Shown here: positions 23,983 to 31,799 of the stretch, piece after piece
Numbering within the stretch: position 1 is the stretch's first letter
How the letters are laid out: each line of letters starts with the position of its first letter
Assembly: GCA_019313915.1 (NCBI GenBank)
Contig: JAFDAJ010000001.1
Location: forward strand, 1-33,368
Direction: 5' to 3'
Length of the DNA stretch: 33,368 nt
From: Deltaproteobacteria bacterium
GTDB taxonomy: Bacteria; Myxococcota_A; Polyangia; Polyangiales; Houyiibacteriaceae
The notes under the pieces: model-generated
What the model was told of the DNA's origin: nothing
What the model saw: only the letters and a program-made list of their open reading frames with translations
Databases searched by the model: none
Made by a program: the position numbers and the translations under genes

Positions 23983-24909
23983 ATGTCCGTAGCACGAGAG
24001 GTGGCGCCCGATCGGGCCATTGAAGCGTTGACCTGGGCGGCCGATGTGGCCGACGACCCGGTGTTGCTCGACCACAGGCCCGAGCGCCCGACCCCCGCCG
24101 AATGGCGTTCGGTCCCCCAGCCGCTGTTCCGCGAGCACATGGACCGCCTGCTGACCTCGAAGCACCCGGAACCAGGGCTCGACGCGATCGAGTCCGTGGG
24201 CTGTCTCGACGCATGGCTCCCGGAGGTCGCGGCGATGGTCGGCTTCGGCGACAACGAGTGGCGCCATAAAGACGTCTGGAAACACACCAAGCAAGTCGTG
24301 AAGCAGTCGGTCCCGCGCATCGCGGTCCGTTGGGGCGCGCTACTGCATGACATCGGCAAGCCGAAGACGCGGCGCATCGACGACGACGGCAACGTGACGT
24401 TCCACGGTCACGCCGAGGTAGGCGCCTCGATGTTCCGCAAGCGAGTCGCCGACCGCCTGGGCTTCGAAGGCGCCGAACGCGAACGCGTCCACTTCCTCAT
24501 CCTGCACCATCTGCGTGCCGCCCAATACGACGAAGATTGGACCGACGCCGCCGTCCGCCGCTTCTACAATCAAATGACAAACGGCCTCCGCGACCTACTC
24601 GACCTGAGCCGCGCCGACATCACCACAAAGCGTCCGGAGAAGCGGCGCCGAGGCGTGCGTCAGATAAGCCTGCTGGCAAAGCGAATCCGCGACCTTCAGG
24701 AAGATGACAACAAGGTTGCCCCATTGCCGAAGGGCTTGGGCACGGTGATCATGGAAGAGTTTGGCGTTCCACCTTCAAAGCGTCTGGGCGCCTTGATCAA
24801 GCAACTCACCGCGGCCGCCGAAGCCGGCGAGCTCGAACCCCAAAAGCCAGCAGAGTACTACGTCGAGTACCTGGCGGCGCACCGTGAAGAGTACGGCCTC
24901 GAAGACTGA
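23983..24909 (+). CDS. HD-domain protein resembling the C-terminal half of CCA-adding enzymes
   Basis: A 308-residue HD-superfamily phosphohydrolase. The metal motif is intact: His101 in KHTKQVV, His122-Asp123 in LLHDIGKP, His143 (HGHAEVGA) and a later Asp212 in SRADITTK. The overall order (HD, then helices with LILHH, FYNQMTNGLRDLLDLSRADI) looks like the C-terminal region of CCA tRNA nucleotidyltransferases, but the N-terminal GS/DxD nucleotidyltransferase core is absent. It may be a stand-alone nucleotide phosphatase or phosphodiesterase. It starts 3 bases after hisC, and its stop is one base away from the stop of the convergent lipase gene. Substrate unknown. Confidence 0.8.
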   Translation: MSVAREVAPDRAIEALTWAADVADDPVLLDHRPERPTPAEWRSVPQPLFREHMDRLLTSKHPEPGLDAIESVGCLDAWLPEVAAMVGFGDNEWRHKDVWKHTKQVVKQSVPRIAVRWGALLHDIGKPKTRRIDDDGNVTFHGHAEVGASMFRKRVADRLGFEGAERERVHFLILHHLRAAQYDEDWTDAAVRRFYNQMTNGLRDLLDLSRADITTKRPEKRRRGVRQISLLAKRIRDLQEDDNKVAPLPKGLGTVIMEEFGVPPSKRLGALIKQLTAAAEAGELEPQKPAEYYVEYLAAHREEYGLED

Positions 24910-24910
24910 A

Positions 24911-26035
24911 TCACGACCGCTGGAGTTGGAACTCCGCGACTGCGTCCATTACTTCGTCGAAGTCATCCTCCCGGAATCCCGCGCCACTGACTAACCAGTC
25001 GGTGTGCTTGGAATCGCGGTCGCCATGGAAGTGACCGAGGACATCCAGGTGATCCGCGGTGCCCGCCCACAATACGTCACCCCAAATCATGCTCATGGTG
25101 GGCACCAGGCCGTCGTTGAGGGAATTGTCCAGCTCGCGCCCGAGCTTTAGCTCGAGGTACTCACGGACCTCCGGGGGCGGACCCGGGGGCGGGTAGACCT
25201 TCGACGTGCGGCCCGCGCCAACGTAGAGAGTCGAGAAGACAGCGGCGGAGAGGGCGTTGATCGGAGACCGCAGGTTCTTGAGCAGTCGCACGGGCCCAGG
25301 CGGCGGCATCCGCGTGACGACGCATCCGTATCGAAGATTTGGATTGTTCTCGACGCCAGCATTGAAGATATCCATCGACTCGGGTGTGAGTTGAATGATC
25401 GCGCCCTGATCGCTTCGAATTCCGTCGAACCATTCTCGCACCTCGCTCTGGCCCTCTTCCCCCAAGAAGCTCAGGAGCAGCTCAATCGTTTTCTCGAGAA
25501 CCTTGTTGTCGATTCCCAGAGCTTGATCGAGGCGGCCTATTGCAGCGATCAGAGGAGTCAGCACCGTGAGCGGCGGTCCACCGGCCTGAAGCGTCATGTA
25601 GGTGAGAAGTGACAGGGCCTCCAACACACGTGTGCCCGCCATCGTCGTGAAGAAGTACGCGAGCGGCGTGCCGTAGTGGGGAGTCGCGATACTCGTCACG
25701 GTTCGAACGCGATCGAACCACTCGGGGGCATCCGGCCAGGCTGTCGGCGACGCCAACAGCCGCACGTCCAACCCACCAGTCGAGTGCCCAACGAGATGGA
25801 TCGCGCCCGTGTCCTCCGAACACGCCTGTTGAATTGCGTCCATGAGCACCTGCGTACGATGCACGATCGACCCAGTCGGCGGTGACGACACCGATACGAA
25901 CTCGCAATCCGCCCCGCACTCCAGGAAACGGTTCGCAAGCGCTTCCTCGACGTGGGTGAAGTAGTCAAAGCCACCGAGACGTGCGAAACCGAACAAGCCG
26001 GGGACGAGAATGATGTGATGCCGCGGCCGGCCCAT
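24911..26035 (-). CDS. Alpha/beta-hydrolase lipase
   Basis: A 374-residue esterase/lipase. VPGLFG near the N-terminus is the oxyanion-loop type segment; the nucleophile elbow is GHSTGG (Ser85), the acid is probably Asp308 in NSLNDGLVPT, and the base His329 in ADHLDVLGH, which matches the HLD segment of bacterial triacylglycerol lipases. There is no signal peptide; the protein begins MGRPRHHIILVPG, so it is probably cytoplasmic or exported by another route. The central part (about 140-290) is rich in hydrophobic helices and proline, which may form a lid. It converges with the HD gene at 24909 with a single base between stop codons. Confidence 0.83.
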   Translation of the reverse strand: MGRPRHHIILVPGLFGFARLGGFDYFTHVEEALANRFLECGADCEFVSVSSPPTGSIVHRTQVLMDAIQQACSEDTGAIHLVGHSTGGLDVRLLASPTAWPDAPEWFDRVRTVTSIATPHYGTPLAYFFTTMAGTRVLEALSLLTYMTLQAGGPPLTVLTPLIAAIGRLDQALGIDNKVLEKTIELLLSFLGEEGQSEVREWFDGIRSDQGAIIQLTPESMDIFNAGVENNPNLRYGCVVTRMPPPGPVRLLKNLRSPINALSAAVFSTLYVGAGRTSKVYPPPGPPPEVREYLELKLGRELDNSLNDGLVPTMSMIWGDVLWAGTADHLDVLGHFHGDRDSKHTDWLVSGAGFREDDFDEVMDAVAEFQLQRS

Positions 26036-26069
26036 GATGCGCGCACCTTACCAGCAACGAAAGGGCGAA

Positions 26070-26106
26070 GCCCCGTGATCGGCGCAAAGCGTCGATTTTA
26101 CGGGGG
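26070..26106. other. Nested stem-loop downstream of the small secreted-protein gene
   Basis: An outer stem GCCCCGT (26070-26076) with ACGGGG (26100-26105) encloses an inner stem ATCGGCG (26078-26084) with CGTCGAT (26090-26096), loop CAAAG. The inner stem is perfect with one G-T wobble on the plus strand and has one C-A mismatch on the minus strand. It lies directly after the stop codon at 26109. No T-run follows on the minus strand, so it is not a classical intrinsic terminator, though it could protect the messenger end. Confidence 0.35.
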
Positions 26107-26108
26107 GC

Positions 26109-26504
26109 CTACCGGCGGTAGCAGATCTGGAAGACGCCGCCGGCGCCTCGCTGCTCCACGCGTAGCTGGAGCTTCTCCGTTTGCCCCGCCGTGCGTGGCT
26201 TCAAATCAACGCCGTAACGCGCGAGCTTCTCGACCTGAGCGGCGAGGTCACGGATGCTTCGTGACAGAGTGAAACGTCGAACATCAGGTGTGTTCATCGC
26301 CGCGGCGACGAGGTAGGGGTTCGTTATGCCGAGCACCGTGGCGGGCACCGCTAGTGGGGCGGTCTTAATCGCCGTCGGCGGGGTGTCGGCCGACGCGGTC
26401 TGAGTCCCGAGAAGAGAGGCGAAGAAGGCAAAGAGGAAGCACAAAACGCCGAATCCGGGGCATGTGCGACGGGCGTTGGCGCCCAACTGAACACTCTTCC
26501 TCAT
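26109..26504 (-). CDS. Small secreted hypothetical protein
   Basis: A 131-residue protein read from ATG 26504; four further residues are possible from 26516. The leader has basic residues, a hydrophobic core (about 20-33) and a probable cleavage site near TASA-D (residue 40). The mature part is about 90 residues with no recognised domain. It contains a segment SRSIRDLAAQVEKLARYGVDL that could form an amphipathic helix, and ends in LRVEQRGAGGVFQICYRR with one cysteine. Its 5' flank is a 246-base gap to ftsZ that holds only the ftsZ terminator near the far end; a weak TTGGAA/TAAAGG pair upstream is not convincing as a promoter. Confidence 0.55.
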   Translation of the reverse strand: MRKSVQLGANARRTCPGFGVLCFLFAFFASLLGTQTASADTPPTAIKTAPLAVPATVLGITNPYLVAAAMNTPDVRRFTLSRSIRDLAAQVEKLARYGVDLKPRTAGQTEKLQLRVEQRGAGGVFQICYRR

Positions 26505-26690
26505 CAACCCATCCAAAACTATGCCAAAAAACGCGCCTTTAAGCTAGAGGGGTGAAATTCCAAGAGAATCCGCGACCCCAGGGTGAGCAAACTACCCGGT
26601 CTGGCCGATGTTGCAAAGTGATTAGTGCTCATTTTGTGTAACTTTTGCGAAACTTCGCCGCAGCGCTCGACCATCCTCGTCCCCACACCC

Positions 26691-26720
26691 GAAAGATAAA
26701 AGCCCGGGCGAGGCCGGGCT
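26691..26720 (-). terminator. Intrinsic terminator of the ftsZ end of the dcw cluster
   Basis: Read on the minus strand, AGCCCGG and CCGGGCT (26720-26714 and 26707-26701) form a seven-base stem around a CCTCGC loop, followed by TTTATCTTT. It begins 31 bases beyond the ftsZ stop at 26751, which is where the cluster should end, and the next gene (26504) lies on the same strand, so termination here isolates it from ftsZ. Confidence 0.8.
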
Positions 26721-26750
26721 TCAAGCTAAGTGTATGAAATAACTCTTAGC

Positions 26751-27968
26751 TCACTCCGTGGTGGGTGTTCCGCGGCGCAGGTAGGCAGGGATGTCGAGAA
26801 CCGCCTCATCGTGAAGAGCGCTCGCTCCAAAGGCCCGGGTCCCGGCTGGCTGCGAGACCGCCGCCGGCACACCCTCCAGCGTCGAGGAAAAATCCTCGGC
26901 CCGTGGCGGTGCCCCTCTCATAGCCCTATTGGCGGAAACGCCGTTTGAGCTTTGATTGCTCACAACCGCATGGTGGAGGCCGAGTGGAATTGGCGCATGT
27001 GCGTTCTTTTCAAAACCCGTCGCGATCACCGTGACCTTCACGGTGTCCGCCAACCCTGGGTCGGTGACGACGCCGAAGATGATCTCGGCCTCCTCGTGCG
27101 CAGCCTGCTGAACCAAGCCTGCCGCCTCGTTGATCTCGCGGAGCTTGATGTCCGGACCCGCCGTGAAGTTGATCAGGATGCCCGTCGCGCCCTGCACGGA
27201 CACCTCATCGAGGAGTGGCGAGTTCACCGCCATCTCGGCCGCCTCGAGCGCGCGGCGGTCGCCCTTGGCAATGCCCGTGCCCATCAGCGCACGTCCGTTA
27301 CTCGCCATGATGGTCTTCACGTCTGCGAAGTCGACGTTGATCATGCCGGCGTTGATGATGAGGTCGCTGATGCCCTGAACCGCCTGGAGGAGCACGTCGT
27401 CGGCGCGAGCAAACGCGTCGAGCATCGTGATGTCGTCGTCGCCGAGCGACATCAGGCGCTGGTTTGGAATCGTGATGATGCTGTCGATCGTGTCGATGAG
27501 CTCTTGGACACCGCGCTCCGCGTTCTTCGCGCGCTTGCGTCCCTCGAAGAGGAAAGGCCTAGTCACGACGCCGACCGTCAGGGCACCCTGGTCCTGTGCG
27601 ACCTGAGAGATGATCGGGGCCGCGCCCGTGCCCGTCCCGCCGCCCATTCCGGCGGTGATGAACACCATGTCCGCGCCTTCGAGCGCTTCAGACAAACGCT
27701 GCACATCCTCGAGCGCCGCCTTGCGGCCGACATCGGGATTACCGCCAGCCCCGAGACCGCGCGTGAGCTCTGGACCGAGCTGGAGCTTCACGGGCGCTAG
27801 GCTGCGGTCCAACGCTTGCGCGTCGGTGTTGGCCGCAATGAACTCGACGCCTTCGAGCCCGCCTTGGATCATCGTGTTGAGCGCGTTGCCGCCACTCCCA
27901 CCGACGCCCACGACTTTGATACGTGCATGAAGTTCTGCGTCGTCTGCGAACTCGATCGAGATAGCCAT
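26751..27968 (-). CDS. ftsZ: Cell-division GTPase FtsZ
   Basis: A 405-residue tubulin homologue that forms the Z-ring at the division site. AGGAGG lies six bases before the ATG at 27968. Features: N-terminal [16 protein letters not shown], tubulin signature [12 protein letters not shown] (107-118), the T7-loop region [14 protein letters not shown], and the C-terminal conserved peptide DIPAYLRRG near residue 392, which binds FtsA and other partners, after a variable linker. Length is typical. It is the last gene of the cluster, nine bases after ftsA, and is followed by an intrinsic terminator. Confidence 0.96.
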   Translation of the reverse strand: MAISIEFADDAELHARIKVVGVGGSGGNALNTMIQGGLEGVEFIAANTDAQALDRSLAPVKLQLGPELTRGLGAGGNPDVGRKAALEDVQRLSEALEGADMVFITAGMGGGTGTGAAPIISQVAQDQGALTVGVVTRPFLFEGRKRAKNAERGVQELIDTIDSIITIPNQRLMSLGDDDITMLDAFARADDVLLQAVQGISDLIINAGMINVDFADVKTIMASNGRALMGTGIAKGDRRALEAAEMAVNSPLLDEVSVQGATGILINFTAGPDIKLREINEAAGLVQQAAHEEAEIIFGVVTDPGLADTVKVTVIATGFEKNAHAPIPLGLHHAVVSNQSSNGVSANRAMRGAPPRAEDFSSTLEGVPAAVSQPAGTRAFGASALHDEAVLDIPAYLRRGTPTTE

Positions 27969-27977
27969 CGATTCCTC

Positions 27978-29207
27978 CTAAAAAACTTCTCTAAACCACG
28001 CGCCGATCTTGCGACTGAATCCGCGACTCGCGGTCACTTCGACTGTACGCTCGGGCGCGGACGTTCCCGCTACTTGCTCCGCTCCGTGCTTCACCAATCC
28101 AACGCCGGTTGCGTAGGACGGGCTCTTCACGACGTCGATCAATCCACCGATGCCCGTGGGTGCACCACGGCGCACGGGCAGGCCGAGCACTTCCTCGGCA
28201 AGCTCTGGCAATCCATCCAGAAGCGTCGTTCCACCGGTAACGATCGCTCCAGAAGCCAACATGTCCATGTAGCCGGTTTCGGCAATGACGTGGCGGCATG
28301 CGGCGAAGATTTCTTCCACACGGGGCTCGATGATGTCGCAGAGCACCCTGCGAGGCAGCGAGCGCGAGGGTCTTCCCCCGACCGATGGGACTTCGATGGT
28401 CTCGTCGTCGTCAACCATCCGAGATGCCGCGCACCCGTATTTGATCTTGATGCGCTCAGCCTCGGCCATCGGAGTACGTAGTCCCGTAGCGATGTCGTTC
28501 GTGAGGTTGATCCCTCCGATGGGGATCGAGCTGGTATGCACGACCGCGCCGTCGACGTAGATGATGATATCCGACGTGCCGCCGCCGACGTCGATGAGGA
28601 CGCCGCCAATCTCTCGCTCGTCACCGCTCAGAACCGCGTGAGCGCTAGCGAGCGGTTGCAAGACGACCTCTTCGACAAACAGCCCACACCGTTCGGCACA
28701 CTTGGTGACGTTGGCTACGCTGGTGGACGCAGCGGTGACCATGTGCACGCGCGCCTCGAGGCGGACTCCGGCCATGCCGATCGGCTCTTTGATGCCGTCT
28801 TGTTCATCGACGATGTACTCCTGCGGGAGCACGTGAATTACTTGGCGGTCACCGGGCAGCGGCACGGCCTTGGCCTGCTCGAGCACCCGGGTGACGTCCT
28901 CGATCGCGACCTCGCGATTGGCGATGGCCGCAACCCCGTCTTGGTTCATGCCGCGCACATGGCTTCCGGCGATGCCAGCATAGACCGCATTGATCTCGAC
29001 ACCGGCCATCGTCTCGGCTTGCTCGACCGCTGCGCGAATCGCCTGAACGGTCGACTCGATGTTGACGACGACGCCTTTCTTCAAACCCTTTGAAGGAACG
29101 GAGCCTATCCCGATGATGTCTAGGCCTTCTTCCGAATGCTCCGCGACGATCGCACAGACCTTCGTCGTTCCCAGATCCAACCCTGCAATGATCTCGTTTT
29201 CCGCCAT
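27978..29207 (-). CDS. ftsA: Cell-division actin homologue FtsA
   Basis: A 409-residue ATPase of the actin/Hsp70 superfamily that tethers FtsZ to the membrane. The phosphate-1 motif AGLDLGTTKVCAIVAE begins at residue 8, phosphate-2 is GGVLIDVGGGTSDIIIYVDG, and GAIVTGGTTLLDGLPELAEEVL is the adenosine motif near the C-terminus. The final 15 residues (RGFSRKIGAWFREVF) form the expected amphipathic membrane-binding helix. GAGGCGAGGG precedes the ATG at 29207. It is separated from ftsQ by 133 bases holding a terminator-like hairpin and a weak promoter, so ftsA-ftsZ may be a separate transcription unit. Confidence 0.95.
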   Translation of the reverse strand: MAENEIIAGLDLGTTKVCAIVAEHSEEGLDIIGIGSVPSKGLKKGVVVNIESTVQAIRAAVEQAETMAGVEINAVYAGIAGSHVRGMNQDGVAAIANREVAIEDVTRVLEQAKAVPLPGDRQVIHVLPQEYIVDEQDGIKEPIGMAGVRLEARVHMVTAASTSVANVTKCAERCGLFVEEVVLQPLASAHAVLSGDEREIGGVLIDVGGGTSDIIIYVDGAVVHTSSIPIGGINLTNDIATGLRTPMAEAERIKIKYGCAASRMVDDDETIEVPSVGGRPSRSLPRRVLCDIIEPRVEEIFAACRHVIAETGYMDMLASGAIVTGGTTLLDGLPELAEEVLGLPVRRGAPTGIGGLIDVVKSPSYATGVGLVKHGAEQVAGTSAPERTVEVTASRGFSRKIGAWFREVF

Positions 29208-29224
29208 CCCTCGCCTCTCTCTGA

Positions 29225-29254
29225 CCCATACCGAAACGGGATTTGGCGAGACAA
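29225..29254 (-). promoter_or_regulatory. Possible promoter of ftsAZ
   Basis: On the minus strand, TTGTCT (29254-29249) and TATGGG (29230-29225) are 18 bases apart, a modest match to sigma-70-type boxes. It lies just upstream of the ftsA ribosome-binding site (AGGCGAGGG) and downstream of the hairpin after ftsQ, where an extra promoter would be needed if that hairpin stops transcription. The start point would be only about 10 bases from the ATG, leaving a very short leader, which weakens the case. Confidence 0.25.
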
Positions 29255-29265
29255 CTTTTGTGCAG

Positions 29266-29338
29266 AAAAAAAAGGGTCTAAATCCACTTTTTATTCGTCC
29301 GGAATTAACCCTTCGAAAAAGGGGACAGTCCCCTTTTT
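29266..29338 (-). terminator. Double A/T-flanked hairpin element between ftsQ and ftsA
   Basis: A perfect ten-base stem, AAAAAGGGGA with TCCCCTTTTT and loop CAG (29316-29338), stands two bases after the ftsQ stop. Read on the minus strand it is GGGGA-CTG-TCCCC followed by TTTTT, a good intrinsic terminator that works in either direction. A second unit at 29266-29290 (A8, GGGTCTAAATCCA, CTTTTT) has the same A-run/G-run/T-run design but a weak stem. The pair resembles REP-type intergenic elements. Structure is observed; the terminator role is probable; the REP relationship is inference. Confidence 0.6.
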
Positions 29339-29340
29339 GG

Positions 29341-30423
29341 TTAGGGGAGGCGGACGGTTACGCGTTCAGGACTTCGGACGTTGTCGAGGTATACGTAGGA
29401 AGGTCGCGTTTTCTCTCGCGCAAGCCGTTCGAGGACTTGTCGGAAGCGGCGGAGCTTTTGGCGGTGTTGGCCGTTGCCTAGGCGCACGTTCATGCCGTCG
29501 TTCCCGACGAAGAGCTCAATTCCGTGGGCGCCTTCAAAATGAATTTCCGATACCGGCTCCCGCTTTGCGAGGCCCGCACCCTCGTAGTCCTGGAGGAGGG
29601 CCATCGAACGCAGGAGAATCGCGGTGCGGTAGTCGAGATCGTCGTAGAAGCGCTCTGACGCGATACCGGTAATGACAGGTAGATCGACGGGGTCGTCCAC
29701 GCCGAGGCGCTTGAAGACCGCGCCCTCGTCGCTCACCAGATAAAGCTGATCCAACGCGACCAATGCGACGGGCTTGCGCTCCACAATTGCGATTCGAACG
29801 CGCCCGGGGAGCTTCCGCACCACGGTTGCCTCCTCGATCCAGGGGTGCTGAAGCAAGTAATTTCGGGTGCCTTCACTCGAAACCTCGAATACGTTTGAAC
29901 CAATTTGGAGCCGGGCAGCGCGACGGACGTCAATGTCCTCGAGTTGGTGGTTGCCTTCGATGATGATCTCCCGAATCGCGAATGCATCGGCGCTGTGCGC
30001 ATACTGAACGGTTCGGTCTCCGAGCCACGCGAGGGCGGTCAGGACCAAACCCAACACGGCAACCTGCCCCACGCGGCGGATCGAGCCCCGCCGGCGAATC
30101 ACCCAGCCGCCCATGTTCTGCCGAACGCCCACCGCCCGCTCACGCCAGTTTTGCTTGGGCTCAGCGCGGCGCGGCTTCTTCGGGACAGGCCTTCGCCGAT
30201 TCTGAGCTCGGTCGGTCAGGGCGGCCTTCCTCGCCACCCTTTTGCGAGGCGCCTTCTTGGGCGTGGCCTTCCGGCTCGACTTCTTCGTTGCTGTCTTCTT
30301 GGCCGCGACATTCTTGCGGGGAGGCCGCTTGGCGGCCTTCTTCTTGTCCGCCGGCTTCCTTTGCACCGGCTTCTTGCGAGCCGGCTTCCTCCGGGTGGTC
30401 GATGGGGCCCGCCGGCGGTTCAT
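29341..30423 (-). CDS. ftsQ: Cell-division protein FtsQ with a long Lys/Arg-rich N-terminal tail
   Basis: A 360-residue bitopic division protein that links the early ring to FtsB/FtsL. Residues 119-135 form the single membrane segment; 148-217 is the POTRA domain ([20 protein letters not shown]) and the rest is the FtsQ beta domain ([27 protein letters not shown]). The cytoplasmic part is unusual: of residues 1-90, 40 are Lys or Arg and only 3 are acidic, with repeats such as AAKKTATKK. Normal FtsQ has a short cytoplasmic tail of 20-50 residues. The start overlaps the murC stop by four bases, so the long tail is not an annotation error. The stop is followed by a terminator-like hairpin. Confidence 0.9.
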   Translation of the reverse strand: MNRRRAPSTTRRKPARKKPVQRKPADKKKAAKRPPRKNVAAKKTATKKSSRKATPKKAPRKRVARKAALTDRAQNRRRPVPKKPRRAEPKQNWRERAVGVRQNMGGWVIRRRGSIRRVGQVAVLGLVLTALAWLGDRTVQYAHSADAFAIREIIIEGNHQLEDIDVRRAARLQIGSNVFEVSSEGTRNYLLQHPWIEEATVVRKLPGRVRIAIVERKPVALVALDQLYLVSDEGAVFKRLGVDDPVDLPVITGIASERFYDDLDYRTAILLRSMALLQDYEGAGLAKREPVSEIHFEGAHGIELFVGNDGMNVRLGNGQHRQKLRRFRQVLERLAREKTRPSYVYLDNVRSPERVTVRLP

Positions 30424-31793
30424 CGGCGCAGCACCTCGAGGAGCTCCTCACCGGTGCGCGTGATGTCCCCGGCACCGAGCGTGATCACGACATCGCCAGG
30501 GCAAACTCGCGCTCCAATCGTTTCGGCCAAATTCTTCCGGTCTTCCACCAATGTCACGTCCCGATGCCCGTGCGCGCGAATCGCTTCTGCGAGTCGACGC
30601 GCGTCGGCCCCCTCGATTGGTTTTTCGCCCGCGGCGTAGACGTCGGTCAAGAATAGGACATCGGCCCGATTGAAGGCTCTCGTCAGCTCGTCGAAGAGGT
30701 CTCGCGTCCTCGTATAGCGATGCGGCTGGAAGGCGACGACGATACGGCCGCCGTAGGCTTGCTGGGCAGCCTCGAGCGTGACTTCAACCTCGGCCGGGTG
30801 GTGCCCGTAGTCGTCGACCACCGTGACTCCGGCTTCTTCGCCGACGACGGAGAAGCGCCGCTGCACTCCTTCGAAGCTTCGCAACGCAGAACGAACCTTG
30901 TCATGGTCGACCCGGAGCTCGTCCGCGACCGCAATGGTCGCGAGCGCATTCAGCACATTGTGGTTGCCGGGCATTCGAACCTCGAACTGGCCCAAGCTTT
31001 TGCCATGATGCTCGACATCGAACCCCACCGACAGGCCGGAGAACACTGGGTTGCGCGCTCGATAGTCCGCCTGCGCCGAAAACCCGTAGGTCACGATCCG
31101 CTTGTCGAGCCGCGGTAAGACATCCTGCACATTGGCGTGATCGAGACAGGCAATGACCAGTCCATAGAACGGAACGCGATTCGCGAAATCCACAAAGGCT
31201 TCCTTCACCGCGTCGAGACTTCCATAGTGGTCGAGGTGCTCCGGATCGATATTGGTGATCACCGCGACCGAAGGGATGAGATGGTGAAATGAGCCATCGG
31301 ACTCGTCAGCTTCCGCCACGAGCAGATTGCCGGCGCCCATCGCGGCTCCCGATCCGAGCGCGTTGAGCTTTCCCCCGATGATGACCGTCGGATCGAGCCC
31401 CGCCGCACGCAGAACGGTCGCTACTAAGGATGTCGTAGTGGTCTTGCCGTGCGAACCGGCGATCGCGATGCCGTCCTTGAGCCTCATCAGCTCGCCGAGC
31501 ATCTCCGCCCGGGGGATGACGGGCACCCCCTGTCTGCGTGCCGCAACCAACTCCGGGTTGGTCTGTGGAACGGCGGAAGAAAACACGACGACATCGGCAT
31601 CGGTCACCTGCTCCGCCTCATGACCGACGTAGATCTTCGCGCCTTTTTCAGCCAGACGCCGCGTGTAGTCGTTGTCGCGGAGGTCGGACCCCGTCACGTC
31701 GAAGCCCGAATCGAGGAGCACCTCCGCGATGCCGCTCATCCCGACGCCGCCGACGCCTACGAAATGGATGGACCGAATTCTGCCGCGAAACAT
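30420..31793 (-). CDS. murC: UDP-N-acetylmuramate--L-alanine ligase
   Basis: A 457-residue cytoplasmic ATP-dependent ligase that adds L-alanine to UDP-MurNAc. The N-terminal Rossmann domain starts with [17 protein letters not shown] (10-26); the P-loop is [15 protein letters not shown] (108-122); the C-terminal domain shows [19 protein letters not shown] and [18 protein letters not shown], both typical of MurC. Length is normal with no fused MurB domain. Its start is 6 bases after the murG stop, and its stop overlaps ftsQ by four bases. In many bacteria murB and ddl lie at this position; here neither is present. Confidence 0.95.
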   Translation of the reverse strand: MFRGRIRSIHFVGVGGVGMSGIAEVLLDSGFDVTGSDLRDNDYTRRLAEKGAKIYVGHEAEQVTDADVVVFSSAVPQTNPELVAARRQGVPVIPRAEMLGELMRLKDGIAIAGSHGKTTTTSLVATVLRAAGLDPTVIIGGKLNALGSGAAMGAGNLLVAEADESDGSFHHLIPSVAVITNIDPEHLDHYGSLDAVKEAFVDFANRVPFYGLVIACLDHANVQDVLPRLDKRIVTYGFSAQADYRARNPVFSGLSVGFDVEHHGKSLGQFEVRMPGNHNVLNALATIAVADELRVDHDKVRSALRSFEGVQRRFSVVGEEAGVTVVDDYGHHPAEVEVTLEAAQQAYGGRIVVAFQPHRYTRTRDLFDELTRAFNRADVLFLTDVYAAGEKPIEGADARRLAEAIRAHGHRDVTLVEDRKNLAETIGARVCPGDVVITLGAGDITRTGEELLEVLRR

Positions 31794-31799
31794 GGTCGC

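Noticed and set aside
23983-24909. Complete CCA-adding enzyme
   Set aside because: The nucleotidyltransferase half with its DxD motif is absent.
26521-26690. Promoter for the small secreted-protein gene
   Set aside because: Only weak matches (TTGGAA/TAAAGG with 16 bases between); not above chance for this base composition.
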